DNA of 64,000 bases, from positions 62,001 to 126,000 of the forward strand of contig NZ_DAIRVK010000006.1 in the NCBI RefSeq assembly GCF_036802865.1, written 5' to 3'. The notes under the pieces were generated by a model that made no database searches, had not been told where the DNA came from, and was given only the letters and a program-made list of their open reading frames with translations. The translations under genes and the position numbers were made by a program. The DNA comes from Sulfurospirillum sp036802865. Its GTDB lineage: Bacteria; Campylobacterota; Campylobacteria; Campylobacterales; Sulfurospirillaceae. Positions 45,499 through 54,064 of this stretch are shown here, piece after piece (the first letter of the stretch is position 1; each line of letters starts with the position of its first letter).

Positions 45499-46245
45499 TT
45501 AAAAAGCTCTTGTTGACATTGGATTGAGTAAGAACCAAACCCCTAAGGCGATAACGAACAAAACACCTAGAAGACGTAGTGCCCAAAACCAACGCGGTTG
45601 CGTTACGATAGGACGAGCTTTTTGAAGGGTATTTACCAATAATCCTGCCAGTGAAATGGTCAGTCCCATACCCAAACTCATAAACACAGCAGCAACCATA
45701 CCGATGGTGATGTGTCCTAATGTGATGGCAAAAAAGCAAAGCGTAATCACCCCAGGACAGGGTACGATGCCCGCTAAAACCACAACGCCAAAACGGCTTT
45801 TATGAGGGCGAACACTCTCTTTAGTGATGTTTCGTGAACGCCACACATCATACAGTAGCCAACAGCCCATAAGAACAATGAGCGCACCTGAGATTTGAAA
45901 TAGCGGCGGGTTAACTTGACGAAAAAGTTTCATCGCGCTGATTTGAATCAGATAGGTTGCGGCAAGTGTCACAAGAAGCGCTGAGAGTGCATGCACGATG
46001 GCAATCATAAAGCCTATTTGAAACACATGAGAACGCTTGGTGGGGTTTGCCAAAAGATAGCCTGCAACAAGGGCTTTTCCATGTCCAGGTCCTATGGCAT
46101 GAACCACGCCATACCCAAAAGAGAGCGCAAAAATGAGCAACATGGGTGCAAGGTTACCATCGTCAATGGCACGAAAATGAGAAGAAAGTTCGGTGTTAAA
46201 ATAGCGATTTGCCTCAGCAAAACTGTTAGCGAGAGATGAAAGCAT
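45499..46245 (-). CDS. NicO/RcnA-type nickel-cobalt exporter
   Basis: 248 residues from the ATG at 46245, six bases after GGAG; an in-frame TTG four codons earlier is less likely. Six helices with VHAIGPGHGKALVAGYLLA and GIVPCPGVITLCFF. Without the periplasmic domain of its neighbour. Three bases separate the two genes, so they may form one heteromeric exporter together with DUF1007. Confidence 0.9.
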   Translation of the reverse strand: MLSSLANSFAEANRYFNTELSSHFRAIDDGNLAPMLLIFALSFGYGVVHAIGPGHGKALVAGYLLANPTKRSHVFQIGFMIAIVHALSALLVTLAATYLIQISAMKLFRQVNPPLFQISGALIVLMGCWLLYDVWRSRNITKESVRPHKSRFGVVVLAGIVPCPGVITLCFFAITLGHITIGMVAAVFMSLGMGLTISLAGLLVNTLQKARPIVTQPRWFWALRLLGVLFVIALGVWFLLNPMSTRAF

Positions 46246-46313
46246 GGGAGTCTCCAAAATAAGTAAAACTTATTATACAGCACCATCATTGTAAGAAAGC
46301 TAAATAGATCAGA

Positions 46314-46640
46314 TTACCTTGGGGCATACATGATAACCCCTACACCAATCAGTGCGATTGCTCCACCGATAAGGTCAAAATGATCCGGAATGACGCCTTC
46401 AATCGCCCAACCCCAAAGCAATGAAAGTGCAATAAAAACACCACCGTACGCGGCATAAACACGTCCAAAACTAGCAGGTTGCAATGTTGGGATAACACCG
46501 TAAAGTACTAAGACAACAGCGCCAATAATCGCATAATGAAGCCCTTTACCTTCTCTTAACCACAGCCAGATGAGATAGCCCCCACCAATTTCAAAAATAC
46601 CTGCGAGTACAAAGTAGCCCAGTGATTTAAGATAATCCAT
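46314..46640 (-). CDS. YnfA/UPF0060-family membrane protein
   Basis: 108 residues, four helices. GIFEIGGGYLIWLWLREGKG and PASFGRVYAAYGGVFIALSLLWGW match the family. The second of two adjacent ATGs (46640) is chosen because AAGGA is five bases before it and family members begin here. Small multidrug-resistance-like transporter; function not well defined. Confidence 0.9.
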   Translation of the reverse strand: MDYLKSLGYFVLAGIFEIGGGYLIWLWLREGKGLHYAIIGAVVLVLYGVIPTLQPASFGRVYAAYGGVFIALSLLWGWAIEGVIPDHFDLIGGAIALIGVGVIMYAPR

Positions 46641-46693
46641 CATTTTCCTTTGAAGCATTCGTGTCCTATTTATGCCAATAGTATACAATAAAA

Positions 46694-46708
46694 TGATAAC
46701 AACTATCA
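46694..46708. promoter_or_regulatory. Fur-box-like site 1 before DUF2325
   Basis: TGATAAC-A-ACTATCA, 12 of 14 arm positions of the 7-1-7 consensus, in the divergent region between ynfA and the DUF2325 gene. Confidence 0.6.
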
Positions 46709-46745
46709 AATTTAAAAGAAATTAAGGTTAACTATCTTATTATTT

Positions 46746-46760
46746 CAATAACAATTATCA
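46746..46760. promoter_or_regulatory. Fur-box-like site 2 before DUF2325
   Basis: CAATAAC-A-ATTATCA with a perfect right arm, ending two bases before the AAAAAGGAG ribosome site, so bound repressor would cover the transcription start. Confidence 0.55.
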
Positions 46761-46773
46761 AAAAGGAGAAATG

Positions 46774-47082
46774 ATGTCTGTATTAGTGATTGGTGGCGAT
46801 AAGATAGATTCGATAACTTCGGTATTGCAAGATTTCTCTTTTAAAAAAGTCGTGCATTGGGATGCAAGGAATCCTTCAGTGACAAAAAAAGAGATCCCTC
46901 AGGATATTACATTGGTGATTATGCTCACCAATTTTTTAAACCACAATGCCATGAATAAATTCAAAAACGAAGCCAAGCGTAAAGCGATTGAATTTATTTG
47001 TGCGAAACGAAGCGAAAGCTCTGTCTTTTGCGAACTCTGTAAAAAATACAATCCTAACGGCGGATGTATGCTCGAAAAATAA
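46774..47082 (+). CDS. DUF2325 protein
   Basis: 102 residues (second of two ATGs, five bases after AAGGAG). The N-terminus MSVLVIGGDKIDSITSVLQDF and ITLVIMLTNFLNHNAMNKFKNEAKRK fit DUF2325, a small Rossmann-like domain of unknown role. The C-terminus carries CAKRSESSVFCELC and GGCMLEK, a potential metal site. Two Fur-box-like sites precede it and a strong hairpin follows, so it is probably a monocistronic iron-regulated gene. Confidence 0.75.
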   Translation: MSVLVIGGDKIDSITSVLQDFSFKKVVHWDARNPSVTKKEIPQDITLVIMLTNFLNHNAMNKFKNEAKRKAIEFICAKRSESSVFCELCKKYNPNGGCMLEK

Positions 47083-47091
47083 ACGCTTTAT

Positions 47092-47119
47092 GTGAGTCCT
47101 AACGTGCATTAGGATTCAC
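47092..47119 (+). terminator. Hairpin between DUF2325 and the EAL-feoAB operon
   Basis: GTGAGTCCTA and TAGGATTCAC pair over ten positions (one G-U), eight-base loop, followed by TTTAG. Likely terminator. Confidence 0.55.
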
Positions 47120-47144
47120 TTTAGCTATTTCCAAAGGTTTTATA

Positions 47145-47891
47145 ATGTCTATTCCAACCCCCGCGTATGAACAACTCCTTAATTACGATGATATACGTAA
47201 AATCATCGAGACACAAAGTTTTTGGGTCGAGTATGAACCCATCATCGATATGAAAAATGGTGATATTTATGGCTATGAAGCACTGGCGCGTTTTGTTTTA
47301 AATGGCAAACAAATCCCTCCTACCCCAATCTTAGAAGTAGCGCATCAAGTGAAAGAACTTTTTTTTAGACTAGAACGTGCTTTAAAAATCATACAAATAG
47401 CCCATCGCCCACAAGAAGGTGGCATGTTGTTTGTGAACATCGATCCGCATAATTTTAGTGATAGTGAGAAGATTGCCTATTGGCATGATTTTTTTGAAGA
47501 GGTGAATAATATTTGCATCGAAGTGACTGAAAACACCGATGATATGCAAACAACGCTGCTTTCACACTGTTTAGATGAGATCCAAAAAAGCGGTATTCCC
47601 ATCGCACAAGATGACATTGGCAACGATAAAAAGCCATTTTGTTTTGACCTTACCAAGAGGGCAGAGTTTTTAAAGTTTGATCGCTCATGGCTTTCAAAAA
47701 TTAGAGCATGCTCTGATTATCAGGAGATTCTCAAAGGCTTTTTGAGCTTTGCCAAAGCACAAGGAAAAAAGAGTGTCCTTGAAGGTGTAGAGAGTGAGGA
47801 GGATTTTAGAATTGCAAAGTCTTTGGGTGTTGATTTTGTGCAAGGCTACATCTTTAAACATCTCAATCTTACCTCTAAAGATGCTCTATGA
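47145..47891 (+). CDS. EAL-domain c-di-GMP phosphodiesterase upstream of feoA
   Basis: 248 residues, EAL domain only. Catalytic residues are kept: YEALARF, LFVNIDPHN, ICIEVTEN, AQDDIGND, FLKFDRS, VLEGVES and VQGYIF. It is translationally coupled to feoA (ATGA), making a c-di-GMP phosphodiesterase the first gene of a ferrous-iron transport operon. Confidence 0.88.
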   Translation: MSIPTPAYEQLLNYDDIRKIIETQSFWVEYEPIIDMKNGDIYGYEALARFVLNGKQIPPTPILEVAHQVKELFFRLERALKIIQIAHRPQEGGMLFVNIDPHNFSDSEKIAYWHDFFEEVNNICIEVTENTDDMQTTLLSHCLDEIQKSGIPIAQDDIGNDKKPFCFDLTKRAEFLKFDRSWLSKIRACSDYQEILKGFLSFAKAQGKKSVLEGVESEEDFRIAKSLGVDFVQGYIFKHLNLTSKDAL

Positions 47892-48115
47892 AACTCTCAG
47901 AAGCCAAGCTCAATCAGAGCTATACCATCACCAAAATTACAGCTAAAGCGCCTTTGAGTTATCGTCTTTTATCGATGGGATTTTCACTCGGCTCTCCCAT
48001 CACGCTTTTAGCAATGACCATTGCCAAGGGAACGTTTGATGTGCGTGTGGAAAGTACCATTGTAGCGCTTCGTAAAGAGGAAGCCGAAGCCATTTTAATC
48101 GAGCAATGCGCATGA
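47888..48115 (+). CDS. feoA: Ferrous iron transport protein FeoA
   Basis: 75-residue SH3-like cytoplasmic protein: MKLSEAKLNQSYTITKI, LSYRLLSMGFSLGSPITLL and TIVALRKEEAEAI are typical. Supports FeoB. Overlaps both neighbours by four bases. Confidence 0.93.
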   Translation: MKLSEAKLNQSYTITKITAKAPLSYRLLSMGFSLGSPITLLAMTIAKGTFDVRVESTIVALRKEEAEAILIEQCA

Positions 48116-50136
48116 GCCAGACTGTTCGTGTAGCACTCGTTGGTCAGCCCAATGTTGGTAAAAGCGAGCTTATTAATGCCATTTCTGGGGCTAGTTTTAA
48201 AGTAGGCAATTTTGCAGGTGTGACGGTTGAGAAAAAAGAGGTGCATGTGAGTAGAGGCGGGTATGAGATTATCATCACTGATCTGCCAGGGATTTATTCG
48301 CTGAACGCCTATGCTCCTGATGAAGAGGTGACAAAACGCTTTTTACTGCAAGACAAATATGACCTTATTATCAACGTCATCGACAGTAATGCGGTAAGCA
48401 AAAATCTTGACTTGACCCTTCAACTCTTGGAGCTGGGTACCAAGGTCATTTTGTGTTTTAACATGATCGATGAAGTTGAAAAAAGCGGTGGTGCGATTGA
48501 CAATGTAGCGCTATCTCACGCACTGGGTGTTCCTGTGATGTTGGTCTCAGCCAAAGAGAAACGGGGCGTTGATATGCTGGCACAAAAGATCTTAGAGATG
48601 CACGCCTTTGGCGAAGCCAATCATAATTTGGTGTTTGATCGCAATATCGAAACAGCACTGGAACGCTTGTGTGCGCTTTTGGAAAAAGATGAAGAGTTAG
48701 CTCTCCATGCTCGTTTTTACGCCCTTCGTTTATTGGAAAATGACAAAGACATCTACCGATTGATTCACGATAAGCCCATCTTTTTAGAGTTTTACGAAGT
48801 GTTACTGCATGAACAAGCCAAATTAGGGATTCTTGAAGCAGAAGAGAACCATGCTTTTGTGATGTCCTCAGCACGCAGTTCTATTATCAAATTTTTATCT
48901 TCAATTGCTGTGAAACAACCTTCTCTTGATACGCTAAGCCGCAAGATAGATACGCTTTTGATTCATAAATTGTTTGGTTTACCGCTCTTTTTTGTCATTA
49001 TGTGGCTTCTGTTTCAAGTCACGTTTGTTATAGGTGAAATTCCTATGGGATGGATAGAAAAAGGCGTTGTCGTGTTTGCTGACATGGTAAAAAATGCATT
49101 GCCTGAGGGTATTGTGAGTCGAGCCATTAGCGAAGGTGTTATCCCTTCTATTGGGGCGGTCATTGGCTTTTTGCCTAATATTATCATCTTGTTTTTAGGG
49201 ATTAATCTGCTAGAGCAGACAGGGTATATGGCACGAACAGCGTATTTGCTCGATGGTATTTTTAAACGCTTTGGTTTGCACGGGAAGAGTTTTATACCCC
49301 TTGTAACGGGCTTTGGATGTTCCATTCCTGCCTACATCGCAACCAAGACACTTAAAAATCCTAAAGATAAACTCATCACGATGTTGGTCATTAGCTTTTT
49401 TTCATGCTCCGCAAGACTGCCTGTGTATGTGCTGTTTGTGAGTGCTTTTTTTGAGTCTGATAATGCGGGGAACTTGCTGTTTGCCATCTATGTGATTGGC
49501 GCACTTTTGGGTCTTGTTGCGGCACGCATCTTAAGAGGGCTTATTTTTTCGGGTCAAAGCGAACCCTTTGTCATGGAGATGCCAAAATACCGTCTACCTT
49601 CCTTGCTCGCCCTTCTCAAAGAGCTTCAGATTCGCTCCATTTTGTTTTTGAAACGCGCAGGTCTTTTTATAGGCAGTGCATCGCTGGTGATCTGGTTTTT
49701 AAGTACCTATCCGTTAGATGAACATGGAACTTCGGTGCCTTTAGAGCAGAGCTACATAGGTGCCATCGGCAAAGCGATAGTGCCTGTTTTTGAGCCTTTG
49801 GGCTTTGATTGGAAGATGAGCATTGCAGCCATTACGGGGCTTGCTGCCAAAGAAGTCGCCGTTGGTACGCTTGCTGCACTCAATGCTGTTGAGTTGGAAG
49901 ACAGTGAGCCAAACGATGGGCTAATCGCTGTGGTAAGAGAGTCTATTGACTTTAAAGCAGGTATCGCTTTTTTGATTTTGATGATGGTCTATTCGCCATG
50001 CTTTGCGGCGATGGGTGCTTTTTTCAGTGAAGTCAAAGAGACAAAATGGCGGCTGTTGTACTTGCTTTTCCCCAATATTACAGCGTGGGTCTTAGCGTAT
50101 AGTGCTGTTCATTTGCTTGCTTTGGTGGGATACTAA
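48112..50136 (+). CDS. feoB: Ferrous iron transporter FeoB
   Basis: 674 residues. The ATG at 48112 (ATGA with feoA, GAG eight bases upstream) is preferred to one two codons earlier. GTPase domain: G1 GQPNVGKS (11-18), G2 FAGVTVE, G3 DLPGIYSL, G4 NMID; then the membrane domain with both gate motifs (GFGCSIPAY, FFSCSARLPVY). Inner-membrane Fe(II) importer, the main iron route for anaerobes. Confidence 0.97.
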   Translation: MSQTVRVALVGQPNVGKSELINAISGASFKVGNFAGVTVEKKEVHVSRGGYEIIITDLPGIYSLNAYAPDEEVTKRFLLQDKYDLIINVIDSNAVSKNLDLTLQLLELGTKVILCFNMIDEVEKSGGAIDNVALSHALGVPVMLVSAKEKRGVDMLAQKILEMHAFGEANHNLVFDRNIETALERLCALLEKDEELALHARFYALRLLENDKDIYRLIHDKPIFLEFYEVLLHEQAKLGILEAEENHAFVMSSARSSIIKFLSSIAVKQPSLDTLSRKIDTLLIHKLFGLPLFFVIMWLLFQVTFVIGEIPMGWIEKGVVVFADMVKNALPEGIVSRAISEGVIPSIGAVIGFLPNIIILFLGINLLEQTGYMARTAYLLDGIFKRFGLHGKSFIPLVTGFGCSIPAYIATKTLKNPKDKLITMLVISFFSCSARLPVYVLFVSAFFESDNAGNLLFAIYVIGALLGLVAARILRGLIFSGQSEPFVMEMPKYRLPSLLALLKELQIRSILFLKRAGLFIGSASLVIWFLSTYPLDEHGTSVPLEQSYIGAIGKAIVPVFEPLGFDWKMSIAAITGLAAKEVAVGTLAALNAVELEDSEPNDGLIAVVRESIDFKAGIAFLILMMVYSPCFAAMGAFFSEVKETKWRLLYLLFPNITAWVLAYSAVHLLALVGY

Positions 50137-50138
50137 AC

Positions 50139-51170
50139 GTGCGTACCAAAAAAACACCTCTTTTTATTGGGCTTAGCCTTTTTTCTCTAGGCGTTGCAGG
50201 AACGATTGTCACGAAAATAGCTCAGATGATCCGTTATGATGAAAGAGGTGCTTTTTGTGTGTTGCTCGTCCTTTTCATTCTCTTTTTAAGCCTGTGTGCT
50301 TATATGCTTTTTTATGCGTTTGGACAGAAATTTATTCTGTTTCAAACTATTTTTGAACACTCTAATGATGCCATCAGCATTGTGGATGAGGCAGGAAATT
50401 ACATTTGGCAAAATAGAAGCCATCACGCATTGTTTGGGCTTGAATTAGAAGAATTGCAAAATGCGCAAGCTTCTTTTTATATCAATACCAAAGAGGTACT
50501 CCTCAAAGAGGAGTTAGACCGCATTAAAGAGTTCTCAGGCATTTTTAAAAGTAGATCGAAACAAGGGTATAAAGATGTTTTTATCTCGGCATTTCGTGTT
50601 GAAAATGACCTAAGCGATACACTGTGTTATGTCCAAATGAAGCGCGAAGCTAAAGAGTATTTGCGTATTATTGAAAAGAGTCAGAGTGAGAGAGAGCGTA
50701 TTTTAGCCCTTGCTCAAAAAGATCCTCTTACGCAACTGTTCAATCGCAATGGGTTTGACGAAGCGCTTCAAAAAAGGCTTCAAGAGGGTAAAAGCGGGTG
50801 CATTATTTTTGCAGACATCGATAATTTCAAAACAATCAATGACACGTATGGGCATGATAAAGGCGATAAAGTTTTGCAAGGTGTTAGTAGGCTCATTGTG
50901 GCAAATCTTCGAGGAAGTGATGTGATAGCACGCTTTGGTGGTGAAGAGTTTGTGATGTGGGTAGAAGCAGAATTAGACATAGGTTCGCAAATCGCTGAAA
51001 AAATACGTCAGAGTATTGCAGATGCTAGCATCGAGTCATTAAACATCACCTGCAGTTTTGGCGTAAGTGTGGTTGAAAATCATGCTTTTGAAGAGGCAAT
51101 CAAACGAGCGGATGAAGCGATGTATAAAGCCAAAAAAAGTGGGAAAAACCGCGTTTGTTTCACTGCTTAA
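50139..51170 (+). CDS. PAS-GGDEF diguanylate cyclase downstream of feoB
   Basis: 343 residues, GTG start two bases after feoB. Two membrane helices (about 8-30 and 37-60), PAS (about 70-170, FEHSNDAISIVDEAGNYIWQNRSHHALFG), then GGDEF: GGEEF at 267-271 with I-site RGSD five residues upstream. It should synthesise c-di-GMP. Together with the EAL gene, opposite c-di-GMP enzymes bracket feoAB in one transcription unit. Confidence 0.9.
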   Translation: MRTKKTPLFIGLSLFSLGVAGTIVTKIAQMIRYDERGAFCVLLVLFILFLSLCAYMLFYAFGQKFILFQTIFEHSNDAISIVDEAGNYIWQNRSHHALFGLELEELQNAQASFYINTKEVLLKEELDRIKEFSGIFKSRSKQGYKDVFISAFRVENDLSDTLCYVQMKREAKEYLRIIEKSQSERERILALAQKDPLTQLFNRNGFDEALQKRLQEGKSGCIIFADIDNFKTINDTYGHDKGDKVLQGVSRLIVANLRGSDVIARFGGEEFVMWVEAELDIGSQIAEKIRQSIADASIESLNITCSFGVSVVENHAFEEAIKRADEAMYKAKKSGKNRVCFTA

Positions 51171-51257
51171 GCAGGATAAATGACGAAAAATAGATTCTTT
51201 AAATTTGATAAGAGTTATTAATTTCATAGGAAATTAAGCTCAAAAAGTCTAACATTC

Positions 51258-51272
51258 TGAGAATGGTTATTA
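51258..51272. promoter_or_regulatory. Fur-box-like site upstream of exbB
   Basis: TGAGAAT-G-GTTATTA, 11 of 14 arm positions, 62 bases before exbB. Confidence 0.45.
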
Positions 51273-51333
51273 TATAGCTGGTTTTGTGCAACGTTTCAAA
51301 GCGTGTACACGTCAGTTAACAAGTAGAGGAAAA

Positions 51334-51768
51334 ATGGAAAATATTAAATTAGCCGTAGATTACGGCGCACTGGGAATTTTGCTCTTGATGAGCATTTTGG
51401 TTGTGGGTTATGCGATGGAGCGTTTTGCCTTTTTTAGGGCATTGCGTGTGAAAAATTATGAGAGTAAAAATAGGCTTGAACGCGATGTCTCTAAAAATTT
51501 AACGATTATTTCATTGATCGGCTCAAATGCCCCTTATGTAGGGCTTTTGGGAACCGTTGGTGGCATTATGGTGGTTTTTTATGAGATAGGCATTAGTGGA
51601 GGAGCGCTGGATACGTCTAAGGTTATCGTAGGGCTTGCTTTAGCGCTTAAAGTAACGGCGGCAGGACTCATCGTAGCGATTCCTTCGACAATGATTTACG
51701 GTGCGTTTTTACGTAAAGTGGATGTGGCAGTGAGTGAGTGGGAAGATGAGAGCATTAAAAAGAGTTGA
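51334..51768 (+). CDS. exbB: TonB-system energiser ExbB
   Basis: 144 residues from the ATG at 51334 (AGAGGA upstream); an in-frame TTG 16 codons earlier has no ribosome site. Three helices, with the conserved GTVGGIMVVF and ALKVTAAGLIVAIPSTMIYG. Short ExbB form typical of Campylobacterota. Forms the proton channel with ExbD. Confidence 0.93.
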   Translation: MENIKLAVDYGALGILLLMSILVVGYAMERFAFFRALRVKNYESKNRLERDVSKNLTIISLIGSNAPYVGLLGTVGGIMVVFYEIGISGGALDTSKVIVGLALALKVTAAGLIVAIPSTMIYGAFLRKVDVAVSEWEDESIKKS

Positions 51769-52129
51769 GGGGATCAATGTCGTCCCACTCATCGACATTA
51801 TGCTGGTTCTGCTCACCATTGTTTTAACCGTTTCTTCGTTCATTGCCCTTGGCAAAATCGAGATAACACTTCCTCAAGCGAGCAACTTCACAAAAGTTGA
51901 GCCTAAATTTTATGAGATTGGCATTACCGCGGATCATCAATTTTTTATCAACGGTGAGTTTACGAGCAGGGATGCTTTAGGGGTGAAGTTTGAAAGCCTG
52001 AGCAAAGAGGATTCTGTTGCCATTAGTGCCGATAAAATGGCCTCTTATGAAGATTTTATCTATGTGATTGATCTTTTAAAACAAAAAGAGGTCGAGAAAA
52101 TTGGTATGGTAGTCACTAAAAATGAATAA
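51746..52129 (+). CDS. exbD: TonB-system protein ExbD
   Basis: 127 residues starting MRALKRVEGINVVPLIDIMLVLL, with the essential membrane aspartate in PLIDIML, followed by the periplasmic domain. The ATG at 51746 is chosen over a GTG at 51734. Overlaps exbB by 23 bases. Confidence 0.93.
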   Translation: MRALKRVEGINVVPLIDIMLVLLTIVLTVSSFIALGKIEITLPQASNFTKVEPKFYEIGITADHQFFINGEFTSRDALGVKFESLSKEDSVAISADKMASYEDFIYVIDLLKQKEVEKIGMVVTKNE

Positions 52130-52170
52130 CGTAAAATGCTCTTTTTTGGGCTACGTAAGAGTAAGTTTTA

Positions 52171-52866
52171 ATGGCTTGGCTTAAAAAACAGAGTCGTAAA
52201 TGGCATACATGGCTGGGCGTGGTGTTTGCCATTCCGTTGTTCATTGTGGGTGTTACGGCACTATTTATGGCACATGAAAAAAGCATTAACTTGGGTAAAT
52301 ACTGGATTTCTACTTCATTTTTTCCAGGGTATCATGACAAAACAATGATGCGCAATGAGATCAAATCGTATTTTAAAGATCCAGAGGGTGTGGAGTACTT
52401 TGGCTATAAAATGGGCTTATTGATTCAAAAAGAGGGCATCGTATCATCGGTACCTTTTTTCGATACCCATGAAGTTCGAGGCATTGAAATGCTGGACGGT
52501 CATCTTTTGGTCGGAACACGAAAAGCACTTTTCAGTGAACAAGAGGGGCTTTTTAAAGAGGTACTCAAAAAAGATATTTGGGATTTAAGTGTTCGTGGTG
52601 GTGTCGTAAGCGTTGTTGTCAATAAAGATGGTTTGTTGAACTCACACGATTTAAAAACATGGAAGCCTATAGAAATACCAAAAGATGCTCAAACACTTAA
52701 CCGCATTACGCTGAAAAAATTAAACCTAGACTTGCACACAGGCAGAGCACTTTTGGGAGAGCAGGCTATGTGGATATGGCAAGATATTTTAGCTTGTTGT
52801 TTACTGTTTTTTATTGCGACAGGTGTTTATCTTTGGTATTCAAAAAAGCATAAAAAAGCCGTTTAA
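52171..52866 (+). CDS. PepSY-associated membrane protein
   Basis: 231 residues with TM1 (WLGVVFAIPLFIVGVTALFM) and TM2 at the C-terminus (WIWQDILACCLLFFIATGVYLWY), LNLDLHTGRALLGEQA before TM2 as in PepSY-TM proteins. Located between exbD and tonB, so likely linked to ferric-chelate uptake or reduction. Confidence 0.8.
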   Translation: MAWLKKQSRKWHTWLGVVFAIPLFIVGVTALFMAHEKSINLGKYWISTSFFPGYHDKTMMRNEIKSYFKDPEGVEYFGYKMGLLIQKEGIVSSVPFFDTHEVRGIEMLDGHLLVGTRKALFSEQEGLFKEVLKKDIWDLSVRGGVVSVVVNKDGLLNSHDLKTWKPIEIPKDAQTLNRITLKKLNLDLHTGRALLGEQAMWIWQDILACCLLFFIATGVYLWYSKKHKKAV

Positions 52867-52880
52867 AGGAGTAGAAAATA

Positions 52881-53570
52881 ATGATACACGAAACTATTTA
52901 TAGAAGTCATAATGAAGCCAAAGGGTTGTTGTTTTCTTTGATACTTCACAGTGCTGCTATTGGCTTTTATCTCCTGTTTTTATACCAAAAACCACTTGAA
53001 ATCATGCAAAGTAAAACCGTTGTTTTAGAAATCTCAAACATCGAGCGTGTCGCACCAAAGCCCATTGAACCAACGCCTCCTGCGCCTGTTCAAGAGGTAA
53101 AAAAAGTTGAGCCTGTAAAGCCCATTGAAAAAGTAAAACCGCTTCCTAAACCCATCGTCAAAAAAGAAGTCGTTAATCCTGAGAGGGTTCATGAAGAGGT
53201 TGTAACACCTCCCACACCTGTAGAAGCAGTACAACCTAATCTTATACCTGAAGCTGCTCCTATGACACCTACTTCAACCAGTGCTGAGCCGTATGAGCGA
53301 ACCGATTTTGAGATTATTCGCGATAAAGTCTTGTCACGTTTGATATACCCAAGCACGGCACGTCGTATGGGTTGGAATGGTGTGGTGCAAGTAGCATTGG
53401 TGATTGACATCAATGGACGGTTGGTCAGTGCAACGATTCATGAAAGTTCAGGAAGAGGGATGCTCGATGATGCCGCATTAGAGGCTGCGCTAAAGCTTAA
53501 AGGTGACCAGTTGCCAAAGCCTAAAAGTTTGAGTACGGTTATTTTACCTATTGCTTTTAAACTTAGATAA
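52881..53570 (+). CDS. tonB: Energy transducer TonB
   Basis: 229 residues: N-terminal membrane anchor (about 15-35), a Pro/Lys/Glu-rich periplasmic spacer (about 55-125, PKPIEPTPPAPVQEV), and the C-terminal domain with YPSTARRMGWNGVVQVALVIDINGRL. It transmits energy to the TonB-dependent receptor encoded downstream. Confidence 0.94.
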   Translation: MIHETIYRSHNEAKGLLFSLILHSAAIGFYLLFLYQKPLEIMQSKTVVLEISNIERVAPKPIEPTPPAPVQEVKKVEPVKPIEKVKPLPKPIVKKEVVNPERVHEEVVTPPTPVEAVQPNLIPEAAPMTPTSTSAEPYERTDFEIIRDKVLSRLIYPSTARRMGWNGVVQVALVIDINGRLVSATIHESSGRGMLDDAALEAALKLKGDQLPKPKSLSTVILPIAFKLR

Positions 53571-53575
53571 TTGTG

Positions 53576-54064
53576 ATGTTTGAACGCTACTACAAAGAAT
53601 TGGTAGGCTACTTTAGCAGAACCTTGCGTGACACGGAAGCTGCCAAAGATGTGGTGCAAGAGACGTATCTTCGTATCAGTGCTATGGGCGAGAGAGCAGA
53701 CGCGGTGTTAGAGCCGCGTGCTTTTTTGTACCAGACGGCTAAACGTATCATCATTGATGAGTGGCGTAAAAACAAACATTTTACCTCTGTGGCATTGCAT
53801 GAAGCAGAACACGTGAGTCACGAGCATGAAGAGCCTTTGGAGCATCTGCTCTCTTCTAACCGCATGAAAACCCTGCATCAAACCATCAATGCTTTACCTC
53901 CACGCTGTAAAGAAGCGTTTAAACTCCATAAATTTGACGGTTACTCGCACAAAGAGATTGCCGAAATGATGGGCATTAGTAAAAATGCGGTTGAAAAGCA
54001 CATCATCAAAGCGCTTTTGGCATGCAAACAGAGTGTGGATGCCATGCAAAAGGAGGAGCTATGA
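53576..54064 (+). CDS. ECF (FecI-like) sigma factor
   Basis: 162 residues. Region 2: YYKELVGYFSRTLRDTEAAKDVVQETYLRI; region 4: LPPRCKEAFKLHKFDGYSHKEIAEMMGIS, both FecI-like. A GTG one codon upstream is an alternative start. Overlaps the FecR gene by four bases. Expected to be activated by FecR when the receptor is loaded. Confidence 0.92.
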   Translation: MFERYYKELVGYFSRTLRDTEAAKDVVQETYLRISAMGERADAVLEPRAFLYQTAKRIIIDEWRKNKHFTSVALHEAEHVSHEHEEPLEHLLSSNRMKTLHQTINALPPRCKEAFKLHKFDGYSHKEIAEMMGISKNAVEKHIIKALLACKQSVDAMQKEEL

